Origin: SMAG-U1939 sp036376595
Lineage (GTDB): Bacteria; Chloroflexota; Ktedonobacteria; Ktedonobacterales; JADMIN01
Direction of reading: 5' to 3'
DNA length: 64,000 nt
Assembly: GCA_036376595.1 (NCBI GenBank)
Contig: DASVAA010000102.1
Location: forward strand, 32,406-96,405
The translations under genes were made by a program, and so were the position numbers. This document shows, piece by piece, positions 33,606 to 41,306 of this stretch. Positions within the stretch are counted from its first letter, which is position 1. Each line of letters opens with the position of its first letter. Under the pieces are notes generated by a model. It worked only from the letters and a program-made list of their open reading frames with translations, did no database searches and was not told the origin of the DNA.

Positions 33606-34376
33606 GTGAGTCGCCGAGATGCAGTGCCCATCGCCGAGGCCGTGCTGCTCGCCGCCCCGCACGGTGAGGGCGATGACGCCCTTTTGTGGTCTCCGGTCGC
33701 CGGCAAGCCGCTTCTGGCGTGGCCGCTGGCGGCGCTGCGTGCGGTGCCGGAGATCGGGTCAATAGCGCTTGTCGTGCCCGCACCCCGGCTCGATAACGCG
33801 GCGCGGCTGATCGCGTCGGAGGGGCTGGCGGACGTTCGCGCGCGCGCGCTGCCACTGGATGCGTCGATCACCGCCACGCTTGATCTCGTCCGCGCGCACC
33901 TTGCTCCTCGGCGGAGCGGGGCGCGACATGTCGCGCCCCTACACCCGAAAGGCGAGGGATCAGCGCCAGCGGCCGTGCCCGGTGTGATCGTCTTGCACGA
34001 CGCCGCGCGCCCGCTGGTGACGACCGAGCAGATCCAACCGCTCGTCGCGGCGGCTGTGGATGCGGGTATCGCCGTCAGCGCCGAGCCGGTCAAGGAGACG
34101 ATCAAGCGCGTGGCACAGGGGCGGGTGGTCGAGACGCTGCCGCGCGACGAGCTGGCGCAGCTCATCCCCCCGCTCGCCCTCCGCGCCGACCTGCTGCCCG
34201 CGTTGCTCGATGCGCCCGAGCGCCCATCCGGCGCGCGAATCATGGATCTCGTCGCGGCGGCGCTGGCCGAGGGCATCGCGGTGCGGACCGTACCGCTCGC
34301 CGGTCCGAGCGTCGCCGTCACCTCGCCTGAGGACCTGGCGGTGGCCGAGGCGCTGCTGCGGGCGCCGGGCAGCTAA
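33606..34376 (+). CDS. ispD: IspD-like protein (MEP cytidylyltransferase family), catalytic residues degenerate
   Basis: 256 residues with the IspD fold: LHDAARPLVT, PVKETIKRV, TLPRDELAQ and VTSPEDLAVAEALL. The N-terminal GxGxRM...K loop is replaced by AAPHGEGDDALLWSPVAGK, so the basic residues equal to E. coli R20 and K27 are missing; the Lys before VT (K213) is Ala in SVAVTSPED. The Asp of HDAARP and the Arg of PRDELA remain. About 25 residues (RRSGARHVAPLHPKGEG and flanks) come from a family A palindrome at 33918-33942. Either a pseudoenzyme or an altered transferase. GTG start with a poor ribosome-binding site. Confidence 0.7.
   Translation: MSRRDAVPIAEAVLLAAPHGEGDDALLWSPVAGKPLLAWPLAALRAVPEIGSIALVVPAPRLDNAARLIASEGLADVRARALPLDASITATLDLVRAHLAPRRSGARHVAPLHPKGEGSAPAAVPGVIVLHDAARPLVTTEQIQPLVAAAVDAGIAVSAEPVKETIKRVAQGRVVETLPRDELAQLIPPLALRADLLPALLDAPERPSGARIMDLVAAALAEGIAVRTVPLAGPSVAVTSPEDLAVAEALLRAPGS
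33918..33942. repeat. Family A palindrome inside the ispD-like gene
   Basis: GGGGCGCGA-CATG-TCGCGCCCC followed by TAC, read in frame. The core differs from the GTCC type but keeps self-complementarity. Confidence 0.85.
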
Positions 34377-34492
34377 CGTTTCAACTGCCTGACGTCTCAC
34401 CCGATTTGCCCCGCGCCGACCGCGCTTGATATGGTGTAGGAGCACACCATCCGCAGTTCATCATGTGTCACTTCACGTCAAGGATCACGCGC

Positions 34493-36085
34493 ATGGACCC
34501 GCACGAGTACGAGGCGCTCTATCCGCCGCGCACGGGGCTGCCCGACGGCGCCCAGGTGACGCGCGTCGCCCCCAGCCCGACAGGACGACCGCACATCGGC
34601 ACCGCGCTGCAAGGCGCGATCGACCGCGCCGCCGCTTCCCAAGCGGGCGGCGTCTTCATCCTGCGCATCGAGGATACCGACCGCACGCGGCTGGTCCCGG
34701 AGGCTGTCGCGGACATCATCGCCGCGCTGGCCTGGCTCGGCATCGCGCCCGACGAGGGTCCCGCGCTGGGCGGCAATTATGGTCCTTATGTGCAGAGCGA
34801 AAGGTTGCCGATCTATCAGGCCGCGGCGGAGTGGCTCGTCGCGCACGGCCACGCCTACCGCTGCTTCTGCACCCCGCAGCGCCTCGAAGCCGTGCGCCAG
34901 GCGCAGCAGAAGGCCGGCCAGCCCACGATGTATGACCGTCACTGCCGCACGCTCGCGCCCAGCGAGGTAGCGCAGCGGCTCGCGGCCGGCGAGCCCTCGG
35001 TGATCCGCCTGGCGATGCCCGCCAATCGCAGTATTGCCTTTGCGGACGCCCTGCGCGGCACGATCACCTTCGACTCCAACCTGGTGGACGACCAGGTGTT
35101 GATCAAGTCCGACGGCTTCCCGACCTATCACCTGGCCGTGGTGGTGGACGACCATTTCATGCGCGTCACCACCGCCCTGCGCGGCGAAGAATGGATCTCG
35201 TCCACACCCAAGCACATCGTGCTCTACGAGGCGTTCGGCTGGCAGATGCCGCGCATCGTCCACACGCCCCTGTTGCGCGACCTGGAGCGTCACAAGCTCT
35301 CCAAGCGCAGCGGCGATACCTCCATCGCCTGGTTTCGCACCCAGGGTTACCTGCCCGATGGCTTCCGCAACTACCTCACGCGGCTGACCTGGACCCATCC
35401 CGACGGCAAGGACGTGTACCCGTGGGATGAGTTCGTGCGCCTCTTCTCGGTCGAGGCGCTGCGTGCCACGGCGCCGGTCGCCGACATGGACCTGCTCGAC
35501 TTCATCAACGGGCAGTACCTGCGTGCGCTGACTCCCGCCGAGCTGTACGCCACGATGCGCACCTGGCTCGAATACGTCGCCGCGCGGGAGGGGCCGACCA
35601 CCTTCGAGCTGAGCGGCAAAGGCGACCGCGGCGTGTCACTGACTCCGGAGGAGGTCTGGGCCTACATCGCCGCGTTTACCAAGGGCCCGGCGTATTCGCA
35701 ACGGGTGCTGGCGCTGGAGCCGGAGCGCTACAAGAAGCTGGGCGACGTGCTCGCCACCACGCGCCTGTTCTATGCCGATCTCTTCGCCGCGCCCTCCGCC
35801 GCGCAGCTCGCCAAGCCGCTGGGAGACGGCGCCCAGGCGCGGGCGCTGCTGGACGCCTACCGGGGCGGCACGCGGCCAGATGAAGAGACGCACGAGCAGT
35901 GGGAAGCGCGCGTGCGGGCGCTGGCCGAGCAGATGGGCGTGAAGGCGGGCAAGGCGTTCATGACGCTGCGCATCGCGCTGACCGGTTCGGAGCAGACGCC
36001 GCCGCTCTACGACATCGTGCGGGTGCTCGGTCCCGACGAGACGGGCCGCCGGCTCGCCCTCGCGCTCGCGGCGCTGGACGGGTAA
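34493..36085 (+). CDS. gltX: Glutamyl-tRNA synthetase, copy 1
   Basis: 530 residues, class I. The HIGH-like motif is PSPTGRPHIGTA, followed by RIEDTDRTRLV. The zinc site is CFC...YDRHC in YRCFCTPQRLE, and the KMSKS-like loop is HKLSKRSGD. The helical anticodon-binding domain ends at LGPDETGRRLALALAAL. It charges Glu onto tRNA-Glu, and onto tRNA-Gln if non-discriminating. It differs strongly from copy 2 at 41307. ATG 34493 starts the conserved part; CAAGGA lies about 9 nt before it. Confidence 0.93.
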   Translation: MDPHEYEALYPPRTGLPDGAQVTRVAPSPTGRPHIGTALQGAIDRAAASQAGGVFILRIEDTDRTRLVPEAVADIIAALAWLGIAPDEGPALGGNYGPYVQSERLPIYQAAAEWLVAHGHAYRCFCTPQRLEAVRQAQQKAGQPTMYDRHCRTLAPSEVAQRLAAGEPSVIRLAMPANRSIAFADALRGTITFDSNLVDDQVLIKSDGFPTYHLAVVVDDHFMRVTTALRGEEWISSTPKHIVLYEAFGWQMPRIVHTPLLRDLERHKLSKRSGDTSIAWFRTQGYLPDGFRNYLTRLTWTHPDGKDVYPWDEFVRLFSVEALRATAPVADMDLLDFINGQYLRALTPAELYATMRTWLEYVAAREGPTTFELSGKGDRGVSLTPEEVWAYIAAFTKGPAYSQRVLALEPERYKKLGDVLATTRLFYADLFAAPSAAQLAKPLGDGAQARALLDAYRGGTRPDEETHEQWEARVRALAEQMGVKAGKAFMTLRIALTGSEQTPPLYDIVRVLGPDETGRRLALALAALDG

Positions 36086-36404
36086 CGCGGAGTTCGCGGA
36101 GGTGCGCGGAGGACGCGGAGAAGGGAGAGGCGATCAGCGAAATCACGAGTGACTTCTGGGCCAGCATGGCGAAGCATGCCTGTTGCTTTCCCTCCTCTGC
36201 GCCCTCTGCGTCCTCTGCGGTTACTCTGTGCTCTCCCTCTGCTTCTCTGCCCTCCGTTCCCTCCGTTGCCTCTGTGGTGATTCTCTCTCCTTCTCCGCGT
36301 CCTTCGCGTATCCTTCGCGTCCTTCGCGTTCCCCGTAACCTCCTTCCTGGCGCGTTCGTCATGCGGCGATTGCGCACCAGGGCCAGGCGCGGTACGATGG
36401 GTCC
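36086..36404. repeat. Spacer filled with family D repeats
   Basis: 36085-36130 has purine units (CGCGGAGTTCGCGGAGGTGC...). 36196-36345 is a long pyrimidine run: CTCTGCGTCCTCTGCGGTTA, CCTCCGTTGCCTCTGTGGTG, then three CCTTCGCGT units. No gene is supported; the last 45 bp carry the murG start signals. Confidence 0.75.
36393..36398 (+). promoter_or_regulatory. -10 element 6 nt before the murG start (leaderless candidate)
   Basis: TACGAT at 36393-36398, then GGGTCC and ATG at 36405. There is no ribosome-binding site; the arrangement is the same as for the gene at 29535. Confidence 0.45.
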
Positions 36405-37550
36405 ATGCGTATACTGATTTCGGGTGGCGGCACCGGCGGCCATATCTATCCCGCGCTGGCGGTGGCGCGCGAGCTGCACGTACGCTACGGCGCGGAGCTC
36501 CTCTACCTGGGCGATGTCAATGGCCTGGAAACCGACATCGTCCCGCCGACAGGCATCCCCTTTGTGGGCATCACCGCCGGCAAGTTCCGGCGCTACCTCT
36601 CGCGCCACACGCTGCGCGACCTGGCGCGCGTTCCCAGTGGCATCCGCGAGGCGATGACGCACGTGGCGCGGTTCCAGCCGCACGCCGCCTTCACCAGTGG
36701 GGGCTATGTCGCCGTGCCGGCGGGCCTTGCCGCGCGGCGCTACGGCGCGCCGCTGCTGATGCACCAGCAGGATGTCGCGCCCAACCTCGCCAATCGCCTG
36801 CTGACCCCCTTCGCCACGCGCATCTCGGTCTCGTTCCCCGATTCGCTGCGGCGCTTCCCGCGGCGGCGCTGCTTCCTGGCCGGCAACCCCGTGCGCGACG
36901 AGATCCTGGGTGCCGCCAGACGTCCCGTGGCAGACTGCAAGCTGGCGTTCGATTTCGATCCGGCGCTGCCGGTGCTGGTGGTGACCGGCGGCAGCCAGGG
37001 CGCGCGGCACCTCAACCAGGCGGTGGCAATGACGCTGCCGGCGCTGCTGGACCGCTGCCAGGTGCTGCACATCAGTGGCGAGCGCACCTACGCCGAGACC
37101 AAGGCGCTGGCCGAGCCGGCGTTCATTGAGCGGCCGGAATGGCGCGGGCGCTACGTGCTGCGCGACTACCTCACCGACCGCATGCCCGAGGCGCTGCAAG
37201 CCAGCGATGTGGTGCTCTGCCGCTCCGGCGCCGCCACGCTGGCCGAGCTGGCGGTGCTCGCCAAGCCGAGCATCCTGGTGCCGCTGCCGCCCGGCTTCAC
37301 CGGTTCGCCGCAGACGGTCAACGCGATCATGTTCCGCGGCTCCGGCGCCGCCGAGATGATCCTCGACAAACACCTGACGCCCGATCGACTGCTCGACGTG
37401 CTCCTCCCGCTGCTCGACAACCACCCACGCCGCGCGCTGATGGCGAATTCCGCACGTGCCCTCGCCCACCCCGACGCCGCCACCACGCTCGCTGACGCCG
37501 CGGCCGTACTGGCTCGCAAGCGGATGGGCAGCGGGCACAATACTCGCTAG
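36405..37550 (+). CDS. murG: MurG (lipid II synthase)
   Basis: A 381-residue peripheral membrane GT28 enzyme that adds GlcNAc from UDP-GlcNAc to lipid I. The N-terminal glycine loop is GGGTGGHIYPALAVA; then PAGLAARRYGAPLLMHQQDV (the family LHEQN region, here MHQQD), VVTGGSQGARHLN and CRSGAATLAELAVL for UDP-GlcNAc binding. No division genes flank it, so it lies outside a dcw cluster. Confidence 0.94.
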   Translation: MRILISGGGTGGHIYPALAVARELHVRYGAELLYLGDVNGLETDIVPPTGIPFVGITAGKFRRYLSRHTLRDLARVPSGIREAMTHVARFQPHAAFTSGGYVAVPAGLAARRYGAPLLMHQQDVAPNLANRLLTPFATRISVSFPDSLRRFPRRRCFLAGNPVRDEILGAARRPVADCKLAFDFDPALPVLVVTGGSQGARHLNQAVAMTLPALLDRCQVLHISGERTYAETKALAEPAFIERPEWRGRYVLRDYLTDRMPEALQASDVVLCRSGAATLAELAVLAKPSILVPLPPGFTGSPQTVNAIMFRGSGAAEMILDKHLTPDRLLDVLLPLLDNHPRRALMANSARALAHPDAATTLADAAAVLARKRMGSGHNTR

Positions 37551-37689
37551 CCCGGACAATTCATGCAGCCGTAACGGAAGGCGAGCGTGAGTCTAGGGCA
37601 GGCAGGCGGTCTGAAGCACCGCGGGTAATCCCCTGCCATCGAGCCGACTGGCACTGTGGCGGCCTGGTCTGGATGATGAATAGTGCGGT

Positions 37690-37896
37690 CTAAGCGGCAC
37701 CCGTATCTACCTCAATGGTGCGTATCTCAGGCGTGATGGTTACAACCGGCTCCTCATAATACAGCTCCAGCGCCTCACGGAGGTTGTCGAGCGCCTCGGC
37801 TTCGGATTCGCCCTGACTCGCTACGTCCACGTCCAGGCACTGGGCAATGTACCAGTCGCCTTCGCGCCAGGTGCTTGCGGTAAACTCGCGCTTCAT
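37690..37896 (-). CDS. HicB-like small protein, no HicA partner
   Basis: 68 residues with the UPF0150/HicB partial RNase H-like fold: FTASTWREGDWYIAQCLDVD, VASQGESEAEALDNLREALELYYE. GAAGGGGGCAGC precedes the ATG. HicB normally neutralises HicA RNase from an adjacent gene; no HicA frame exists within about 140 bp downstream or 160 bp upstream, so this is probably a solitary antitoxin-like regulator. It lacks the C-terminal DNA-binding segment of long HicB proteins. Confidence 0.75.
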   Translation of the reverse strand: MKREFTASTWREGDWYIAQCLDVDVASQGESEAEALDNLREALELYYEEPVVTITPEIRTIEVDTGAA

Positions 37897-37984
37897 GCTG
37901 CCCCCTTCGGTACCATGCGCAGCGTACCCTGCTCACCTGACCCCACTATTCATCAACCCATCGCACGCAGCCTCCGATACCCTG

Positions 37985-37993
37985 TGATACAAT
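37985..37993 (+). promoter_or_regulatory. Extended -10 promoter of the receiver-domain gene
   Basis: TGATACAAT (TG, one base, TACAAT) without a good -35, about 64 bp before the start at 38057. Confidence 0.5.
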
Positions 37994-38056
37994 GGCGGTT
38001 GCCGTGCCACGCAGCAATTCTTTCCCTCGTGGATGCGACGGAACCGGAGTCACCGC

Positions 38057-38503
38057 ATGTCCCAGGACGACGACAACACCCTCCCCTTGCCACCTTTCCA
38101 CCCCGATGACGGGCGCCCACTCGTCTACGTCATCAACTCCAATGCGGAGTTCCTGGAGATGATCGCCGAGCTGCTCTCTGATTCGCGCGCCGAGGTGGTG
38201 CTGGAGCAGATGCGCCCCAACGTCGAGGTGACGCTGGAGAACCTGCGCTCGGCACGGCCAGATCTGGTGATCCTGGACATCATCGCGCATCAGCAGGATG
38301 GCCCGCTACTGCTGGGCCGCATCGCCGCGGACCCAGATCTGCAACACCTGCCGGTGATGCTCGCCTCGACCAACTCGCGCTTTGCCGAGCAGCTTGCGAA
38401 CGCCCATCCCAACGTCGTGCGCGACATCCTGCCCAAGCCCTTCGACCTGGACGACTTCTTCGCCACGCTCAACCGGCTGGTGGTCGGCATCAACGCCCGC
38501 TGA
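38057..38503 (+). CDS. Stand-alone receiver-like (CheY-fold) protein with atypical acidic pocket
   Basis: 148 residues. A ~25-residue N-terminal extension is followed by RPLVYVINSNAEFLEMIAELL, LENLRSARPDLVILDI, then LPVMLASTNS and DILPKPFDLDDFFATL. The phosphoacceptor Asp (LVILD), the Thr/Ser switch position and the Lys (PKPF) are kept. The acidic pair after beta-1 (usually VDD) is INSN here, so Mg binding and phosphorylation may be impaired. There is no output domain or kinase neighbour. Confidence 0.75.
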   Translation: MSQDDDNTLPLPPFHPDDGRPLVYVINSNAEFLEMIAELLSDSRAEVVLEQMRPNVEVTLENLRSARPDLVILDIIAHQQDGPLLLGRIAADPDLQHLPVMLASTNSRFAEQLANAHPNVVRDILPKPFDLDDFFATLNRLVVGINAR

Positions 38504-38518
38504 ACAAGCAAGGACTAA

Positions 38519-38557
38519 CCGCAGAGGACGCAGAGGACGCAGAGGACGCAGAGGTTC
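38519..38557. repeat. Family D tandem repeat, GCAGAGGAC units
   Basis: Four near-perfect 9-bp units (CCGCAGAGGACGCAGAGGAC...) directly after the receiver gene stop. Confidence 0.85.
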
Positions 38558-38589
38558 CAAGTTGGGGTGCTGGTACATGTCTGCGCCGA

Positions 38590-39597
38590 TCAGGTGATGT
38601 TCCAGTGGTCGGGGAAGTGCGTGTTGGGGAAGATCGCGCGCGCCTCGGCCAGCATCGCGCGCCAGCCGTCGGGACCGTAGCGGTCCGAGATGTGGAAGAG
38701 GATCAGCTCGCCGGCCCCTGCGGAGCGCGCCAGCTCGGCGGCCTGCGGCGCTGTCATATGGTGGTGGCGCCGCGCCAGCTCGGCATCTGCCGCGAGGTAC
38801 TGGCTCTCGCAGACGATGGTCTGCACACCGCGCAGCGCGGGGACCAGCCGCGCCATCGCCGCCTCGTCGAGCAGAAAGTCGGTGAGGTAGGCGAGCGAGT
38901 CGCCGGGCGTCTGCGTCACCAGCTCGCGGCGCAGCGCCTCCACGTCGCGCACCTCGCCGCCAACCTCGACGGTGGGTGATGCGCCCGGCGCGGGATACTT
39001 CACCTGTTCGATCCATGGTCCGGGCGGCAGACCCAGGCGCTCCAGCGCGGCGGCGTCCACGTTGACGCGCGGCGCCTCGCGCACGATGTAGCCGGTGGAG
39101 GGCGTGTGGTGGTCGAGCAGCAGCGCCTCGACGCGGAAGTCGCGCCGCTCGATCACGCCGCCGCTATGGGGACGCTCGCCCGCCGGGTGCGCCACGGCAA
39201 AGGCCTCGTGCGTCTCGAAGCGCAGCCGCGTGATGCGCTGAGGGTCAATGTCGCTGACATACCACGCGCCGGGATCATCCTCGTAGAGGTTCCACAGAAA
39301 GCCGCGCAAGCGATGGTGCATGATGCGCCCCGTCTCCGGCGGACCATAGACCTCCATCGGCTTGGTAGGGCGCACGTAGGTCACGCGGAAGAAGGCGTCG
39401 AAGCCGGCGACGTGGTCCATGTGCAGGTGCGAGAAGCACAGCGCATCCATCCCCAGCAGGTCGCGCAGGTCGATCTGCTGGGGACAGCCCTCGCCGCAGT
39501 CGAAGAGCAGCCGGTAGTGCTCGCGCCGCCCGGTGATGCGCGCGAAGACGGCGTTATCATGCCCCGGCGCGCCGAGCGCGCGATAGGCAATTGCCAT
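38590..39597 (-). CDS. MBL-fold hydrolase, RNase Z-like
   Basis: A 335-residue metallo-beta-lactamase fold protein related to tRNase Z/ElaC. Zinc ligands are in FSHLHMDHVAGFDAFF, then in LLDHHTPSTGYIV and the C-terminal FHISDRYGP. The N-terminal RLLFDCGEGCPQQI is the RNase Z 'DCGEG.Q' signature. It probably cleaves the 3' trailer of tRNA precursors, in keeping with a tRNA-like gene that does not encode CCA. GGAGCGG lies before ATG 39597. Other MBL phosphodiesterases are possible. Confidence 0.8.
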   Translation of the reverse strand: MAIAYRALGAPGHDNAVFARITGRREHYRLLFDCGEGCPQQIDLRDLLGMDALCFSHLHMDHVAGFDAFFRVTYVRPTKPMEVYGPPETGRIMHHRLRGFLWNLYEDDPGAWYVSDIDPQRITRLRFETHEAFAVAHPAGERPHSGGVIERRDFRVEALLLDHHTPSTGYIVREAPRVNVDAAALERLGLPPGPWIEQVKYPAPGASPTVEVGGEVRDVEALRRELVTQTPGDSLAYLTDFLLDEAAMARLVPALRGVQTIVCESQYLAADAELARRHHHMTAPQAAELARSAGAGELILFHISDRYGPDGWRAMLAEARAIFPNTHFPDHWNIT

Positions 39598-39649
39598 TCG
39601 ATCCGGCCGCTCCGTTCCTGCTCCTGCTGGCTGTTGCTTTCGGACACGA

Positions 39650-39672
39650 GGGCGTACGCCGTACGCCCCTAC
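39650..39672. repeat. Family A palindrome overlapping the lysS stop
   Basis: GGGCGTAC-GCC-GTACGCCC then CTAC. The lysS stop codon TAG is the TAG of GTAGGGGCG. Confidence 0.85.
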
Positions 39673-41144
39673 TTCACCTCGCGCATGGTGGGGAAGAGGA
39701 TCACCTCGCGGATGTTGGGCTGGTTGGTGAGCAGCATCGTCAGGCGATCGATGCCGCCGCCGTAGCCGCCGGTGGGCGGCATGCCCATCTCCAGCGCCTC
39801 GATGTAGTCCTCGTCGAGCATCTGCGCCTCGTCGTCGCCGCGCGCACGCAGTCCCGCCTGCTCCTCGAAGCGCGCCCGCTGCTCCAGCGGACTGTTCAGC
39901 TCGGTGAAGGCGTTGCCCAGCTCCAGCCCGCCAGCATACGCCTGGAAGCGCTCCACCACGCCCGGCTGGCCCGGCTTTGCCTTGGCGAGCGGCGAGATCT
40001 CCTGCGGATAGTCGTAGAGGAAGACCGGTCCCTTGATCTTGGCCTCCGGCCCGCGCATAATCGAGTCCTTCAGCTCGTCGATCAGCTTGCCGCGGCCCAG
40101 CCGCTCGTCCACCGTGTAGCCGTGCGCGCGCATCTCGGCGGCCAGATCGTCGCGCGTGGGGTACTGGTCGTAGTCGATCCCGGTGTGCTCCAGGATCGCC
40201 TCGCGCAGGGTGATGCGCTGCCACGGCGGCTCCAGGTCCAGCGGCACGCCGAGGTATTCGAGCTTGGTCGCGCCGAGTACGCGCTCGGCGATGGAGGCGT
40301 ACATCTCCTCGACAATGCGCATCACGTCCTCGTAATCGGCATACGCCTGGTAGAACTCCATCGCGTTGAACTCAGGATTGTGCTCGCGATCGATGCCCTC
40401 GTTGCGGAAGTTGGGGCCGATCTCGTAGACGCGCTCCATCCCGCCCGCGATCAGCCGCTTGAGGTACAGCTCTGAGGCAATGCGCAGGTAGAGGTCGCGG
40501 TCGAGCGTGTGATGGTGCGTGACAAAGGGCCGCGCCGTGGCGCCGCCGTAGAGCGGCTGCAAGATCGGCGTCTCGACCTCCACGAAGCCGCGCGCGTTGA
40601 GAAAATCGCGCATGGCGGTGAGGATTCGGGCGCGCGCGACGAAGATCGGCACCACCGTCTCGCGGTTGGCGAGCAGGTCCAGGTACCGCTTGCGGTAGCG
40701 CGTCTCCGGCTCGAAGAGCTTCAATTCGCCGCCCGCGCCCTTGGCCGGCAGCGGGCGCAGCGCCTTCGCCAGCAGGCGGTAGCTCTCGACGGCGACGGTC
40801 TTCTCGCCAGTGCGCGTGGAGAAGAGCGTGCCGCGCGCCTCAATGAAGTCGCCCAGGTCCAGCAGCTTGAGTTGGCGGAAGGTGTCTGGGCCGAGCACAT
40901 TCTTCTTGAAGTAGACCTGGATGCGCCCGCTGCCGTCCTCGATGTGGGCGAAGATCGAGCCGCCCATCTCGCGGATCGACATCAGCCGTCCGGCGACGGT
41001 GATCGGCTGGTCTTGCAGCTCGTCGTATTGCGCGAGCGCCTCGGCCGCGGTGTGCGTGCGCTCGCTGGTGGTGGGATACGGCTCGACGCCGGCGGCGCGC
41101 AGCGCCTCCAGCTTCTCCAGTCGAGCTTCGCGTTCGTCAGACAT
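39669..41144 (-). CDS. lysS: Lysyl-tRNA synthetase, class II
   Basis: 491 residues. The N-terminal OB fold covers ~50-150 (GRLMSIREMGGSIFAHIED). Class II motif 2 is YEIGPNFRNEGIDREHNPEF and motif 3 GYGGGIDRLTMLLTN. It attaches lysine to tRNA-Lys. The ATG at 41144 gives the typical MSDEREARLEKLEALRAAG start. Gene order lysS-gltX2 on the same strand with a repeat-filled 160-bp gap suggests separate or read-through transcription. The stop codon lies in a family A palindrome. Confidence 0.96.
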   Translation of the reverse strand: MSDEREARLEKLEALRAAGVEPYPTTSERTHTAAEALAQYDELQDQPITVAGRLMSIREMGGSIFAHIEDGSGRIQVYFKKNVLGPDTFRQLKLLDLGDFIEARGTLFSTRTGEKTVAVESYRLLAKALRPLPAKGAGGELKLFEPETRYRKRYLDLLANRETVVPIFVARARILTAMRDFLNARGFVEVETPILQPLYGGATARPFVTHHHTLDRDLYLRIASELYLKRLIAGGMERVYEIGPNFRNEGIDREHNPEFNAMEFYQAYADYEDVMRIVEEMYASIAERVLGATKLEYLGVPLDLEPPWQRITLREAILEHTGIDYDQYPTRDDLAAEMRAHGYTVDERLGRGKLIDELKDSIMRGPEAKIKGPVFLYDYPQEISPLAKAKPGQPGVVERFQAYAGGLELGNAFTELNSPLEQRARFEEQAGLRARGDDEAQMLDEDYIEALEMGMPPTGGYGGGIDRLTMLLTNQPNIREVILFPTMREVK

Positions 41145-41170
41145 GGGTGGTATCGAACCTCTTAGAAAGG

Positions 41171-41233
41171 GGCCGGCGGATGAATCCGCGCCTAGGGGGC
41201 CTGCGGCCGCAAAGCCCGCCTGCGCGGGCTAGG
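41171..41233. repeat. Family B repeat upstream of lysS
   Basis: GGCCGGCGGATGAATCCGCG...AAAGCCCGCCTGCGCGGGCT. It occupies the lysS 5' leader, as another copy occupies the aspS leader. Confidence 0.8.
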
Positions 41234-41306
41234 AACCGGAGATCGGCACAAGTGGCTGTACTTGGTAGTGGCACGGCGTGCCGCGCCCGTCGCCGACGCG
41301 ACCAGG

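Noticed and set aside
37551..37689. HicA toxin gene next to the HicB-like gene
   Set aside because: No frame of HicA size or with the double-stranded-RNA-binding GxHxx motif exists on either strand here.
41145..41306. T-box in the lysS leader
   Set aside because: The leader is mostly a family B repeat; no GGTGGNACC core or terminator was found.
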